From assembly GCA_963556695.1 (NCBI GenBank), contig CAUWAG010000008.1, positions 1,674,001 to 1,738,000 on the forward strand: DNA of 64,000 nt, read 5' to 3'. The translations under genes were made by a program, and so were the position numbers. Source of the DNA: Anthostomella pinea (Eukaryota; Ascomycota; Sordariomycetes; Xylariales; Xylariaceae). Below are positions 1-12,978 of the stretch, one piece after another. The notes beneath the pieces were generated by a model, which saw only the letters and a list, made by a program, of their open reading frames with translations, searched no databases and had not been told where the DNA came from. Position 1 is the stretch's first letter. Every line of letters starts with the position of its first letter.

Positions 1-2030
1 GTTCGAGATCGGAATCTGCTTTTCATCTCACTAACTTTTAGTCTCCAGAATGGTCTGTTCCCCTGTTCCCCCTGTCTGTCGGCAAAATGCGAACGCTCTT
101 CCTCTTCCCTCGATACAGTGAGACATTACAACGCCTACAGGCTACAAACCGTCCCGCGCATTCTCCCAGATACCTTACCTATTAGAACACTGGCCTCAAA
201 CTGCGACTTGTATGCAGTCCAGTCATGAGGAAATAGTTCACCAACTAGGTACACGGCGATAGCTGTAACAGGCTCTCCTCGTCATCGAAAGAATCTCAGA
301 GCTTCCAATTGCGTGCTGAAGCCAGGCTAATAACTGCACCTAATGCAGATATATCCCGAGACCGTTTATTATTTAAAACCGTCTCCTACTGTAGTTAGTG
401 TAAAGTGACATCATCCCCCATTGCTAAGCCCGGGTCGTCATTAGCTTACCTAAGCTCGGCCATGTTTAATGTTCTAGGCTCGCCGGGGAAACACTCGAGC
501 ACAGCGTTAACCACCCCTGAGTCCTGACCGCATTCGACCGCACCTGATTATGCACTCTCTTCCAGCGCGCCAGGCTCTGGTCAGAGCTTTATCGTCTCCG
601 TCGTCAGGTGGGTGAGTATATGGCGACTCCGAAGAAGAGGCCATCACGAATCCCCATCTATATACCCTTGGCGTCGCAAGACCCGGCCCAAGTTCCAATA
701 TGTCGGGACGCGGGAACCCAGGATCCCCCGGCTCAGTCGGGCACGGGACACGCACACTCAATCTTGATATACTTGGTCCGTCAATGCGGCGGCACCGACA
801 ACTCATCATGACTCTTCCATCGCCTTCGTCAGCTCGGCAGCCTCGTACTAGCGGGGTGAGCTTGCGGGAACTTTAATGGCATCTTTGCGGGAGCTTGTTG
901 GGAAACTCTGGACGAAGATGGGAGGAGTTCACGGATCCGTGGGCTCCCCCTCTTCGACTACATTTCATGCAACACCCAGGATTGTGCCCGCAGACCCTTG
1001 GCCCTACGAGCTTCCTTCCACTTGTTGGTCCCGTTTGCATTTTTCACATGAGAGAAATCTCCTTCTTGCGGAGGCATTGCGCTTACCAAGACCCTGTAAC
1101 CTGCTGTGTATGCAATCTATTAAATCCGAATTCGGCAAGCGGTGCGCAGAACTTGTTCTCGTCGCCGAGTCCGGGTGCGTGCTCTGAGACCTTTCTGGGT
1201 GCTCGCCCGGTACAGAGCTGCCGTCCTGCACTGAGTTCACGTTGAACACATTCCACATCAGATAAACACGGCGTGTACCGTGAACGCCAAGTCTATGACC
1301 GTCAAGGTATCATATTCACCAGATAGGCTCACTGCAGAATATCCCTGTCCCGGGGTGCATTCTACAGTCGTAGGTCTGAGTGATAGGCTTTTTCAACCTG
1401 GGTGATCTGCTGTGACGGGCGATCAAAGGGGTCATGTCACACTGGTCACACCGGGAAGCATCATGCCAGGCGTAGCCAACAATCTGCCGACTATCACGAG
1501 CCCTGGCGATCTGGATCAGCTGTTGGGGCGACAGGCTTTATCGAGTTCTCGCCGCCACTATTGCCGCTGGGTAGCAATCGTGGATCCTGCTGGCGCCAGA
1601 TAATGCATGTACTTTGCGTATCAATGCCTCCATATCGGAGTGCGGCGTCGAGATCATCGCCAGGCTTCATATAATTCCTTGTGGGGAAAGGGAACTCCCT
1701 TGTCCGTCGGCTGATTGGTATCAGCTATGAGCGACTACCCCTGTCTCTTCAGCACAGAAACACTATCTTCAGTCAGCTTACTGCTTGATACACAGTAGCC
1801 TACTGATTTCATTGCTTGCACTATACGAGCGCGCGGAAACCAGTCCCGTCACTGAGTAGGTGTACAGAAATCAACGCTCTCGACAGCACACCGGATAGAG
1901 CCATTATTATATCTTGTTGCAAATGAAAAAAGCCATCGTCGCAACTGGAAGGCGTGACGCGATTCTCACCGGCTCACTTGCTTATGGCTGACTATGACGA
2001 AGCAAATGGCTGGATTTTCTGTCCGAAGTA
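1..2030. other. No gene recognised
   Basis: Only short overlapping reading frames on both strands occur here, none with recognisable protein motifs or splice-linked partners. The right end holds the upstream region of the HET pseudogene. A short frame with an ATG at 1984 ends at a TAA just before the HET ATG and could be a remnant of an upstream exon, but nothing else supports that. Confidence 0.5.
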
Positions 2031-4079
2031 ATGTTTCCCAGGAGCCAACCTGAGCTCATCGTGCTACCGAGATACTGGAACTATCTGCACATATTGGGAC
2101 CTTTGTGGCGCCAACGCGAACCATGTCCTAGCTGCGGGTGGAGTGGCAATCCCAAGCATCAGCTCAGGGTCTCAAGTCCGGATGAAGAGCGTCCCAGGGT
2201 CCTTTTCACTAGGTCCAAAGAGATGGCCTGTATATCTTGCGATCTAGAGCTTCGGGTCCTGAACAGCCAGCCTGAGCTTGATCAGACAAGTTGGGATGTG
2301 TATCGCTGGATAAACCAGGACAAGCCTTGCATCCGGTGGGAAGATTCGTTGTTCGAAAAGGACGATATCGAATGGAATTTATTCATTCCACAGCGAATGG
2401 GCAAAAGCTGCTCTGGTATTCCTCGAGGCTCCCTGGTGTCTGGAAATACCGAGTCGGACCTTGCCTTCGATTGGATTCAGAACCAGCTGTCTACATGTCT
2501 GAGGACTCATACGCGATGTCGGACAAGGGCCAACTCGTTCATCCCTACTCGCCTTATATCCGTTGGTTCTACCTTTGGCGACGTGAAGTTGATAGATGGA
2601 GTCGACGCATGTAACGGCTCCCGCTATATCGCTCTGAGCCATTGCTGGGGAAAGAAGCTGCCGAATTGCCTCACGATAAGAGACAGTGTTGCCTCGCAGA
2701 AGCGCAATATACCGTGGGACTCGTTGCCCAAAACCTTCCAACACGCCATATCCTTCACCCGGAAACTGGGAATAGGGTATATCTGGATAGACTCCATATG
2801 CATCATACAGAGAGATCGCGAAGATTGGCTGCGAGAAGCAGGTCGGATGTTTCACGTATTTCAGCATGCTCACTTGACTCTGGGAGCTGCCCATGCAGCA
2901 GACAGCTCCGCGGGCCTTTATTCCACACTGGCACCGGGACGCCAAGTGAAGCTCGCGACGCTGCGACTTGGGGACATGTCTTCCGAATTATATGCACAGC
3001 AGTCCTTTCGTGAAACCACAAACCTGTACCTCACCAGGAACTCAGAGCCCCTTTTCCAGAGAGCCTGAACTTTCCAAGAGCGCCTCGTCTCGCCTAGGAT
3101 GCTCTACTTCACGGCGGATGAACTGATCTGGGAGTGCTACGAGGATACGGCCTGCGAGTGCGGATTCCACTGCGAAGGACCTTACAACCCCGTCAGCTCA
3201 AAGATCAACCATATCAACAGCGTCCTAGGAGTATTGCCTCCATTACAATTTCCGCGGGGTGATTATGTCACCTTCCTTCGACAAAGCGTGGTCCCAAGGC
3301 TAAGGAGGCGACGAGAACTGTTGACAACGCAGTCGGAAACGACGTGGAGGCGGCTGGTCCAATTCTACTCTCATCTGGACCTCACCAACGAAACCGATCG
3401 GTTACTCGCCATTGGGGCGTTGGCAGAGCAGACCCAGGCCGTGCGGCGGGACCAGACTTACCTCGCCGGCCTGTGGTCTGCATCTCTTCCCGGGGACTTG
3501 CTATGGACCACGACCAACCCCAAACCCGGACGTGCAGCAGGCACGTGGACGGCCCCGACGTGATCCTGGGCTTCGGTCTCCTCGCCCGTTGCATATAACC
3601 TGACACAGCCCACCAGGCCAACCGTCGAAGTACTGGAGGCTAGTTGCGAGTACGTTGATGGAAACGCGTTCGGCATGGCTACCAGTGGTCGACTTGTCCT
3701 CTGCGGCCGCGCCATCAACAGATGCTCCCTTCGTGAAGAAAGTGGATCTTACCGGCCATCGTTCCACTTGGAGCATCGCGACTTGAACGCGTGTATGGAG
3801 GTCCGAATGGACTGTGACGAGCCACCATTGGCGACAACCGGTACCGCTCCGGAGCATTGGGGAGAGGTCACCGTGCTACAGGTAGCCGAGACTTGCGAGT
3901 TTCCGGCACCCGTGAGTCTCATACTCGCAGCGGACCCAACGGCTCCGGGTAGTGGTGTATGTGTTCGCGTTGGGTTGGCCTCGCCCCCTGGAACGAGACT
4001 CGAGGACCAGAAGGAGCGCACGAAACTAGGCAGATGGTTTGGCAGCTGCAGTGAAGTTCAAACCTTTACGATTATCTAG
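2031..4079 (+). pseudogene. HET-domain (heterokaryon incompatibility) protein, broken by two in-frame TGA codons
   Basis: A single frame of about 680 codons runs from the ATG at 2031 to a TAG at 4077-4079, interrupted only by TGA at 3066-3068 and 3561-3563. The HET domain (PF06985) lies around residues 200-300: the motif ALSHCWG is followed by the family's IWIDSICIIQ block. Both stops sit exactly where the family has a tryptophan: before TFQERL in the motif R-x-W-T-x-Q-E-R-L, and as the first W of the motif W-S-W-A-S-V. The C-terminal part after the second stop still ends in a typical HET tail (VQTFTII). HET proteins trigger cell death after fusion of unlike hyphae; an intact copy would act in non-self recognition. 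There are no frameshifts, so inactivation looks recent, unless the stops are read through. Start choice is the first ATG in frame and is uncertain. Confidence 0.85.
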
Positions 4080-4732
4080 AGGCGGGAATGCGGAAACCGG
4101 AATCATCATAACCGGGCCTTTCATACCTTGTTCTTCTCATCCGGCTGTTGTCCATCCCCGCCAGCACTCCCCAAAGACCTCGTCAGCATTTCTGCTCGGT
4201 CTCATCTGAACGGAAATATCACGTGGCTATGCAGCGGAGACGTTTGCACTCTTGAGCTATGTCTGGTATATACCATCACCCGCATGCGCGTATAGTTGGC
4301 TCTGGACAGCAAGGCACCAGCTCGCCCGCAAACATGCCTCTCTACCCCTGAAGCGAGGTCAGCTTCCAATCTTCGGAGAGCCAAGGCTCAGCAGCACTGC
4401 ATGTCATCCTTAAGCACCATCCCATTTCAGGAGCTTCTCTATCTTTGTCAGCACCGATCACTCACGGTCTACGAAACTGGGGCCAAGGACAGACATCATG
4501 CAGAATGATGAGCTCGTATTCCGGGTGGCTTCAGCAACCACCCGCGCCGGCCGGTCTGCCGGTGTAACATTGCCAATGCGTAGAGTGACGGTGCGCCGAC
4601 TGTCCGCGTTCTACTCCCGACGAGGCGGTATCCAAATATTTACTTCCAGCAGATTCGAGGTTTTGCTGAGTAGCCACTCCTCACCCTCGAGATCGTGACG
4701 AAGAACGAGGGCTCTCCCATAAACTAGCGACC
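4080..4732. other. Intergenic, promoter side of the lactonase gene
   Basis: No coding pattern seen. This stretch separates the HET pseudogene from the lactonase start and should hold the lactonase promoter. I saw no clear regulatory motif. Confidence 0.5.
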
Positions 4733-6136
4733 ATGAAATACGCCCTCATCTCCATGCTGGCCCTATCCGGCGCCACCCAAGCAGCAGCCAAAACCATCTA
4801 CGCAGCCAGCTACGCCGGCCCCATCTTCGAGCTCTCGCTCACCCGCGCCGCCAACAACAACAGCTTCTCCCTCAGCGAAGTCTCCCGGACCCTCGACTGC
4901 GGCTCCAACCCGAGCTGGCTGGCGCTCGAAAAGGCGACGGGCACGCTCTTCTGCGCCAACGAGGCCTACACGCTGCCCAACACGGGATCTCTGTCGTCCT
5001 TCTCCACCAACAAGGCAGAGGATTCTTCCTCCCTGAATCTCCTCGATAATGTGACTACGGATTATGGGCCTGTGCAAGCTATTTTCTTTGCGCCGAACCG
5101 CCTGGGGCTGGCGCACTATGCCGGCGGCGCCGTGTCGGTCTGGGATACGACGGATCCGGGCCGGTTGGTTGAGCTGCAGAGCTTTCACTACTTCATGGAT
5201 GCGCCGGGTCCTAATGCCACGCTGCAGGGTACGTGAACGTAGGGATTCGGGTTCTCCTATGTCCCCTTCTGGGCATGTCCTGATAGCAGATCTCCTACCC
5301 AGACTCGTCCAGGAGCTCCATGTTCCCAAGCCACGCATCTACCTAGATCGCCAAACTGTCTACGTAAAGTACCGGCTGACTCCCGATCCACAGACAAGCC
5401 CTACCCACACGGGATCGTAGCCGACCCAACGGGCCGCTTCGTCGTCGTCCTAGACCGCGGCGCCGACGTGCTGCGCACCTACGCCGTGGGCCGGGACGGC
5501 CGACTCCTCGAGCTAGGCGCGCATTTCACAGCGCCGGGCAACGGCCCCCGCCACGGCGTGTTCGCCAAAGGCCCCTCCGAGAATAGCAAGACGTTCTTCT
5601 ACGTGCTGGGCGAGCTGACCAACTCGCTGTTCGGCTTCGAGGTGCTGTATAACGTTAGCGACGGCGATGGCGAGAGTGGGAGTGGGATGGGGGGTATAAG
5701 CTTCCGCCAGTTCTACAACGACAGCACATACCAAACCGGCTTCGGCTCCGGCTCCGGCACCACCCTACCGGCCGAGATCGCCGTCGCCGAGGGCGGCCGG
5801 CACCTGCTGCTGTCGACGCGTGCCGACGGGCGCAGCGCCTACCTAAACAACACGAGCGACACCATCGTGTCCTACGGCGTCGACCTCGACACCGGGACGT
5901 TATCACTTATCAAGCTGACGGCGTCGGGCGGCGCGTGGCCACGGACGTTTGCCGTCAGTGGCGACGGGACGATGGTCGCGGTGGCGGACCAGTATAGCGT
6001 GCCCGGCCGGCTGGTTGTGTTTAAGAGGGATCCGGAGACGGGCGTTGTGGATGATGGGGTGGCGCTGGCGGTGTGGACTACGGATTTGGCGCTGCCGGAT
6101 GGGCAGAGCATATCGTGTGTGCTGTGGGATGAGTGA
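4733..6136 (+). CDS. Secreted lactonase-type seven-bladed beta-propeller protein (6-phosphogluconolactonase-like)
   Basis: Two exons, 4733-5228 and 5394-6136, joined across a 165-bp GTACGT...CAG intron, give a 412-residue protein. The join restores a D-K-P-Y-P-H-G-I-V-A-D motif, which is a hallmark of the lactonase propeller family (PF10282): H-x-x-x-x-D-P-x-G-R blocks recur along the chain, for example PHGIVADPTGR and PRHGVF. The first roughly 20 residues are a hydrophobic signal peptide ending in alanines, and several N-x-S/T sites are present, so the protein is probably secreted or vacuolar. Characterised relatives are 6-phosphogluconolactonases and cycloisomerases of aromatic catabolism; a secreted fungal member is more likely to act on an unknown extracellular lactone or sugar derivative. 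The substrate cannot be told from sequence. Confidence 0.88.
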
Positions 6137-6821
6137 GTGTTGTTGGTGGGCGTGATGGAGGAGGAGGAGCTGTTGTGATGTTGGTCTGCTAGGTGCCCCT
6201 GGATTTGAATTATAGTGGTCCGTAACAATGATCGCTTGCACATGTTTGTATATACGTCAGGTGCGCCGCCATGATGAGAACAGAGCCCCCTGAGGGCCGT
6301 GGACCGGCTCGCTAGGCCTCTTTGAATGATAGCCCTGACCTTGCGTCCAGTACAGTCTAAATCTCGCGATAGCTGTAGTCCCCTTCGAGCTTATATTTAC
6401 TTGATTCTCAGGGTGACGGAGAGTCCCACGTCCCTTGCGAGAGAAACATCTTGGACGATACCACCGGTGACCTCCTTGGACCACATAGGAACAAAGCAAG
6501 ACCAGCGAGGACCCGTATCATCAAGAGACTCATCCACATGATTTCTCTATACCACCTCATTCTTCCAACTTGCAATGCTGGCCTGGTGCCCTGACGCAGT
6601 CATCTGGTTCTCCTGGTAGCCAGCCACTCATCAAGAAACCGTTAATGAACGACGCCCCCTCCGCGAGAAGGTGTCCCTGCGTAGGACCAGGCATCACATC
6701 TCGGCTTGTGACCGGGTTCAGCAGTAGCACGGAATGGTTAACAAAACGGTGTCAATACCAGTCAAAAGCTCCGAACTATACTTTCAAAGCGCATCTACAC
6801 TGAATTCTCCTAAGTCTCCGT

Positions 6822-6999
6822 ACACCACCGGTCTCGGGAATAACGATACATTTATCGTTATTCGAATAAGCACACTGGAATAAGCATCAAAACTATTATG
6901 TGAACTCAGAGCTGCTTATTACAGTATTTGAAAATTCCCACGGGGCATCTGGAATCTTGTCAACATGCGAGCACGGAGACTTATGAGGGCTGAGTGTAC
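6822..6999. repeat. MITE-like repeat with pogo-type end
   Basis: The segment starts near a GTACACCACCGGTCTC motif and ends with a 26-bp motif at 6974-6999 (core GGAGACTTATGAGGG) that recurs at 38117-38142 and, diverged, at 63033-63058. Read inward from the right it gives a CAGT-like start followed by CCCTCATAAGTC, reminiscent of Tc1/pogo terminal repeats. A 10-bp perfect hairpin lies inside at 6839-6862. The left boundary is a guess. Confidence 0.4.
6839..6862. repeat. Perfect short palindrome (10-bp arms, 4-bp loop)
   Basis: AATAACGATA is followed by a CATT loop and then its exact reverse complement. It lies inside the MITE-like repeat and could be an internal inverted repeat of that element. 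Confidence 0.7.
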
Positions 7000-7863
7000 C
7001 AAACCGTAGGAACATGTTTCGGGAATCTCCCTCACGTCATGTGGTAGACTTACCGAAGGTGTCACTCAGACGAACAAGAAATCCTTCGAAGCTCCAGTGA
7101 GTGTAAGTTTGGATATCGAGTGCTGCAGACGTGACCGCTTTGACATGGACTCTCACATCCTGCAATGACCGTAGCTTCTCGGACAACACATGGCGATATC
7201 GACTGGACTCGTATACACGGGTTCGTATATAGCCTCGTGCTCGACTGAATCTACACCATCTACGCGTATAGTAAGAGGTCTAACCTTAGGTAACGGACAC
7301 CGGAGCACACATTCTACAATAATTACGTGTGGTATGGAGCTACACGCAAGATGCTGCATGAGGATGCCCCGAATCCATGGCGTCCGGTGAAGTCCCATAG
7401 AAACTTGACTACACCAACACCATGAACCCTCTGTAATAAGGGATCTAGCTTGGTGCAGGGGTAAAAGAAGGACGTCTCCCAAACCACCGCAAACAACTGG
7501 CACTGAATCGTCTTCTCATGGGCGATATGACTAACTGACCTGTGTAATACTGCAATCACTATTCCACTGCGTAGCCCCTTTCTCCCGAGCCAAGAGGCGG
7601 TCTCGCCAAGCTCATGGCAGATGGCAGTCAATGTTTCTTTCGCATCAGTATCATACGACAGACCAGCAACGACGATACGTCTAAAGCAGTCACCACCGTC
7701 ATGGCCAGCCTACTGCAAGCACGAGCAATCATCGACAAGCCGTAAAACCCAACCTGCTTCCAGAAGCTAGATGGACGCACATCGTTTCCTCTGCTTTACG
7801 GAAGGGGAAGCAAGAAACCTGCCTACACGAGCGCCCTCAACCTCACGATCCTGTGACCAACAC

Positions 7864-7892
7864 TCAGCCAGCCAACCAGCCAGCCAACAGCA
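7864..7892. repeat. CAGC/CAAC short tandem repeat
   Basis: Four-base units of the type CAGC and CAAC follow each other for about 28 bp. A simple repeat with no visible function. Confidence 0.6.
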
Positions 7893-10800
7893 CCCAAGAC
7901 CGCAGCCACAGACAATGGCTCTATCTCTTTCTACACGCAAGGCGCAAAGCACACCACAAGCGAGCGGAATGATGTGACATGCGCACTCCCAAACCCCATC
8001 CATCTCCATCCCCGTTCTCAACCCCCAATCCCCAAAGGAGTAAGTTTTCCCTTCCTTCCTAAACATCCCGCGTCCAGCAGTATGTACATCACGTAGACGA
8101 AAACGAACCGGAACCGCCCAGACGCCATACACCAGACAGGAGGAAGGCGGCTTATTAGTTGGTACGATTCGCTTGGCACGGTACGCATGGTACCAGATGT
8201 TTGGTCGGTTCGGACTGCGTATTGATCTAGTAGTCAGCCAACCGGCCGAGACTATCGCCCGGCCGGCAAGTAAGCAGCTTCGCGGTGACCAACCAGCGGA
8301 GCGAGTGGCCGTGATCTGTTTTGGGCCATGGTGTTTGGGCTCCCAGAGCACCCTGTCCGCGCCAGCAAGCTGCGGCAAGCAAAACCAAAACATGCCATAG
8401 GCAGGGCGACATCTCCAAGCGATGGAGGCGCATCCCAAAAAGGCATGTCCTTCCCCACACTCGAACCCCAGATTCCCATCCAGCAGACGTCACGTTAGAC
8501 GTGATTCCTGCGGCATCTCTTTGGAACGGGGCCGTTGACCGTGCTATTTCCCGGTAAAACCGCCCGGTTCTTCGGGTTCGTGTGGTTGCACAGCAAGCAT
8601 CTCAGTAGACGAAACTGGGTTGCGGCTTGATACTTGTCTGGACTCCTGGAGACACGTTCAAGATGGGGAATCCCACGCGAGCCGCAAATTATGAGGGATC
8701 GCAATTGGGCGTGGGTACGGGCTTACAAATCCCAAGTACTTCGATCCCCTCGTGACTGACATAAGCGTTGTGCATCTGGCCAGCATGTGAGCGCACATGC
8801 GATATCGGTATGAGCCATGAGTTTCAAACCTATCGTTCCGTGTCACCAAAGACCGACGTTGCTGCATCCGGATAAGCCTTACAGGTTCATGGAAAATGGG
8901 CGGCCGATAGCTCCCGCAATGATCAGCGTGGCTTGCCTGTACAGTAGCCTGCCCGGGACACTGCTGAACGACTACTGCGTATTAGCGAAATGTCGCTCTT
9001 GTGATATGGACGCTTGTAGTCCGCCGATTGGTGGGCGTGCTGTTTGCATGAGGTTGTAACCGCATGTGGCGCGAAAAGCCCAGAGTAAAAGGAGGGGAGT
9101 CTCCCGAGTTTCATCTACTTGCTGCGAGCTGCATGTTGGCGCAAACTTTACGTCGAAGCCTAGAGCATTCTGTTAGGACTTCGCCGTGCATGCTCTCTGC
9201 TGCCGTTCTTGCCGTCCCTTAGGCGATGATGCTACCAAGGCGCGGATGCAGGGTGCACGAGATGTTGCATATCAGGAGACAGCCACTTGGCAGGAACGTA
9301 CAGGACGAGGAACCCTTCATTTGTCGTTGTCTGGGCACGAGGGCCGTTCACTAAGGAGAGACGAAACTGCTAATGCACGACTCCCTCAACTCTGTGGCTG
9401 GTGAGACCGCCGTTGCACATACACACGATGAGGCTGCTACATGTACTTCGGGATATATCAGGAGGACCACAGCTGCGACGGGAGGAATAGGATGATGACG
9501 TCAACCGGGCTGGAGACGGGAGATAGGATCAACTGGAGCTGAGCAACGTCAGTGATAAGAGAGACCCTTGAAACCTGCGGCAGACCAACATGCCAACATG
9601 TGTATCGGTGGAAAGTGCCGCGAGGACTCAGGACTCAGGAGCTGCTGTCGAGCCCAGGCAGCCAGGATGTCGGTCCACACTTGCAGATCGCACGACAACA
9701 CAAACAGCAGCATCAGCTCGAACATATCCCAGACTACTGGGTCCATTTGCGGTCCCGCCAAGCCAAAAGCTATAAGAAGCAATACCCTGCCATTGGCCGC
9801 GGTAGCAGAACATGGATTTGGAGGGGCACAACCCCTCAGAGAGTAGGCAAGCATTGCCAAAGGTTCCAAAACTGCACCAAACACGCATGCAGAAGTGGTG
9901 ATATGCAAGGCGGGCTGGGGGAAGGTTGAGTTGCTGTGGGGACTTCAAGAGGCCTCCCGCCAGCTTGAAGCGAATGACAGCGACGTGAGAGAGCGCGGAG
10001 ACCAGACGACAAGCTTGGCACGAGGTGTGAGAGCTCCGGGAGCTGCAGCATGCGCAGGTATGAGCAGGCATGAGCTCTCATGGTGACCCTGATGCTGACG
10101 CTGTTACGAAGTTACATATGCGGCCCAGGCCCAGCTGCAGCACCTGACGATGGCGTCCGGCAAATGCGGCCGGGGCCGGATGATGCCACACGCATATGTG
10201 TCTGCCAGATAGCAGACGCCGGCGGCTATCAGAGTATGTACTATACTGTAGTGACGAGCAATCCACGGTGTTGCGCAATTGCCGGAAACGACGATGGCGC
10301 ATTGACATATCCATATTATCATCAGGGCATCTCGGCGCATTTCTGGCTGCGCCTGCAGACCCCCAACGCTGATATCTCGTAACGACAGAGCTGCATTTGG
10401 CGTTGGCGGTTAATTTGTAGCGGTGAGCGTGAGCGTTACCTGGTAGTGGCAGGTGTACTTGGTGGTAATTAGTAAAGAGGTAGTATGACTTGCTGATGGC
10501 GGTTTCGTGGTGGCAGGCAACCTCCTGAAGATTGGAAGACAATAAACCACACTACCGTACCAGGAAGCAGTATGTAGGCCTGGGGGTAAGGTATGCGGGT
10601 ATGTATGAGCACCTTGAAGCAAGGCTAGTCGATGTGGATGAGAAGCTGCGTGATGACGGGTGCTGCAGCTGCAGGTGATCCGAAGAGGGAGAACCTCGCA
10701 GAGCCGAGGGTCAGAAATGCCTCATACAATAGCGCGGACGAGGTTCGGATGGAGAGCCGGACGTGTGTAACAGGCTTCGGCTCGACAGGTTGATCTCTGT

Positions 10801-12978
10801 CTCTCTGTACCTCTCCATGTGCCATGTGGATGTGGCCCTGGTGGAACAAAGGTGCGGCAGCCTACCACGTAGAATGACTCGACAGGTCGTTGGGCTGCCT
10901 TCTAGAAGAATGGCAATCGGCGGCAGTCATGGGACAGCTTGGGAACAAAGCAAGTGTCGATACCAAGTTAGGTTTTGCTTTTGCGGTGAGGCTCTTTATC
11001 CTGCGGGCGGCATCGGATGACCTCATGGTACACCAGCTAACGTTAGACATCTTGCTCATTGATAATACCTAATAAAAGACGGAGCCGTGGCTGGCTGCCA
11101 TGTGGTAGGTAGGCTGATGGCTGGCCGGATCGCGTGAGAAGGAGAGTTGAGACTACCCACCCACAGGCAAAGGCATGCTGCTTTGGAATCGGGGGCTGCG
11201 GGGGCTCGAACCTGATAAATCCTTTGGGTGGTAACGAGTCGAGATCAACTGCAAACGCTACTCGATTCAATTGAAGCACGATGATGATAAGACAAATATC
11301 GCATCAGTAGGCGGCACTGCAGAGGGTGTTGTTGGAAGGTGGAAAGGGACAAGGGCCTTGATGAATTGGGATATTTTCCATGTCTCTCGCAATTGTCAGC
11401 GAATGAGAAGACGCCTTCTGCAGACCGCATGTGATTAGTCAGGGACTGACAGTACTTCCACATTGCATACAATCGACATACAACATGTAGGTACTCGGCC
11501 AGACTGTGTTTCCTTCTCGACCACAAACATATTGCCCATGTACTTGATGATGACGACGACGATGATGGCGGCGTTGATGGGAGTTTTCCCGTGTTGGCCG
11601 GGTGTGGTTGAAGTCCAAGCAAGGTACCTACCTACATTAGGTCGAGTACCCCCTCATGCACCCATCATCTCATCATCTCACCCATGGGCCATGTGCCAGC
11701 TGACTCCAGAGTCTTCCTTTGTCGCCAATAGTCAACGGTTGCCGATGATAACGCGCCGTGAGTAACGCAGGCAATCTGCAACTCACGATTCACCCTGGGA
11801 GAATCCTAGCAAACTTCCCGTCGTTAATAAAGTACGAGGCGCCGCCACACATGCAGCCGTTTTTTCTCCTAGCTGTCTCGTACAAATATACTCTTGCATC
11901 CCACGTCCTGCCAAGACTGCTTGCTCTGCTTGCTCTGCTACCCCTTTGTCCATCAGTCAAGTGTGATTCACTACCTAGGTAGAGGGCAGGTAATGACCTT
12001 CAATCCCATCCATTCCTCGGACTGCCCGCCCTGAGATGCTCACTCTCACCTCCTCCAACTGATCCATCCCTACAATGACAGTCTACAATCGCTCGAAACG
12101 GAATCCATCTGAGCACCACTTGTTCCGCCTCTAACATTTGCTGGAACCACTCCACGGTTCCTCCTGATTGCCCGCTCACAGAAGATCAGCCTCATACATC
12201 ATCAGTCAGCTGCTCGCCGCTTGCTCACTGCTTCTTCATTACCCTCACTCCAGACCTTCAAGTATACAAAGGCTCTCACACACCCTCTGCATACTTGCCC
12301 AAAGTACTCCTGACTGGCTCTTGTCGAAGATATCCACAAAGTGGGCAAAAACCCTCACCTTGCTCCTCTTTTTTACCGCGAAACAAGCCTTCGGGTATTC
12401 CAACGCTGCAGACAGAGGTTTGCGCATCGCATCGCCCGTCACCCGTCACCCGTCACCCATCATCGGTGGCACTACCAGGACAGCACTGTAATTTCGGCGA
12501 CGTAGGCCCTAAAAGTCTGCTATTCTAGTGGCCTTCTCTCGCCTCCCCCACCGGCACACACCTGGGTCCTGCGCACCCTTGCCCTACTGCGCTACAGGCG
12601 CTGCCCGCCCACCTGCCACCTGCCCACCCCAAGCGCTGCTTTGAGTTACGGCCAGACTTCCAATTGTTACGGGTCACTACAAAATTAACCTCATCCCGCT
12701 TTTCCCTCTCCCCTTCTCCCTCTCCTTCTTCCTCGAGCCTGCAATACTGCTGGGACCATCTGCCGCCGGTTTGCCATCCGTCATTCGTGTCGCCAATACC
12801 TGGGCTTAGCCCACCAAGGCGACATTCGCCGCCACCCACGTCTTAGCCGTCCCGCCGTCCCGCCCAGACCTCAGACCTTGCGCCCATCACCCCGCGGGTC
12901 CCCTTCACCCCTTGTCGCCAAGGTCCTTGACTTCCTTACCCATACCCTCTACGCCCGTCAGCGCCCGAGCCTGAAGAC

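Larger units (their letters stand above)
6137..12978. other. Long stretch without a recognisable gene
   Basis: Many short frames occur on both strands, but none shows domain motifs, codon continuity or splice partners that rebuild a known protein. Visible contents are a MITE-like repeat near 6.8-7.0 kb, a short CAGC-rich repeat near 7.87 kb, and, toward the right end (about 12.1-12.9 kb), the CT-rich leader of the downstream kinase gene. Composition is ordinary, unlike the A+T-rich island at the right of the window. Confidence 0.5.

Noticed and set aside
2031..4079. TGA read as tryptophan, suggesting a variant genetic code
   Set aside because: Other genes here use TGA as a normal stop (for example the lactonase, adenosine kinase and Yak1) and TGG for Trp. 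Only this gene shows TGA at Trp sites.
7767..8438. 223-codon minus-strand frame
   Set aside because: No recognised motif, unusual Cys/Trp-rich composition, no splice partners; likely chance.
11195..11225. tRNA-like B box (GGTTCGAGCCC on the minus strand)
   Set aside because: The T-arm does not pair and there is no acceptor stem or A box at the right distance.
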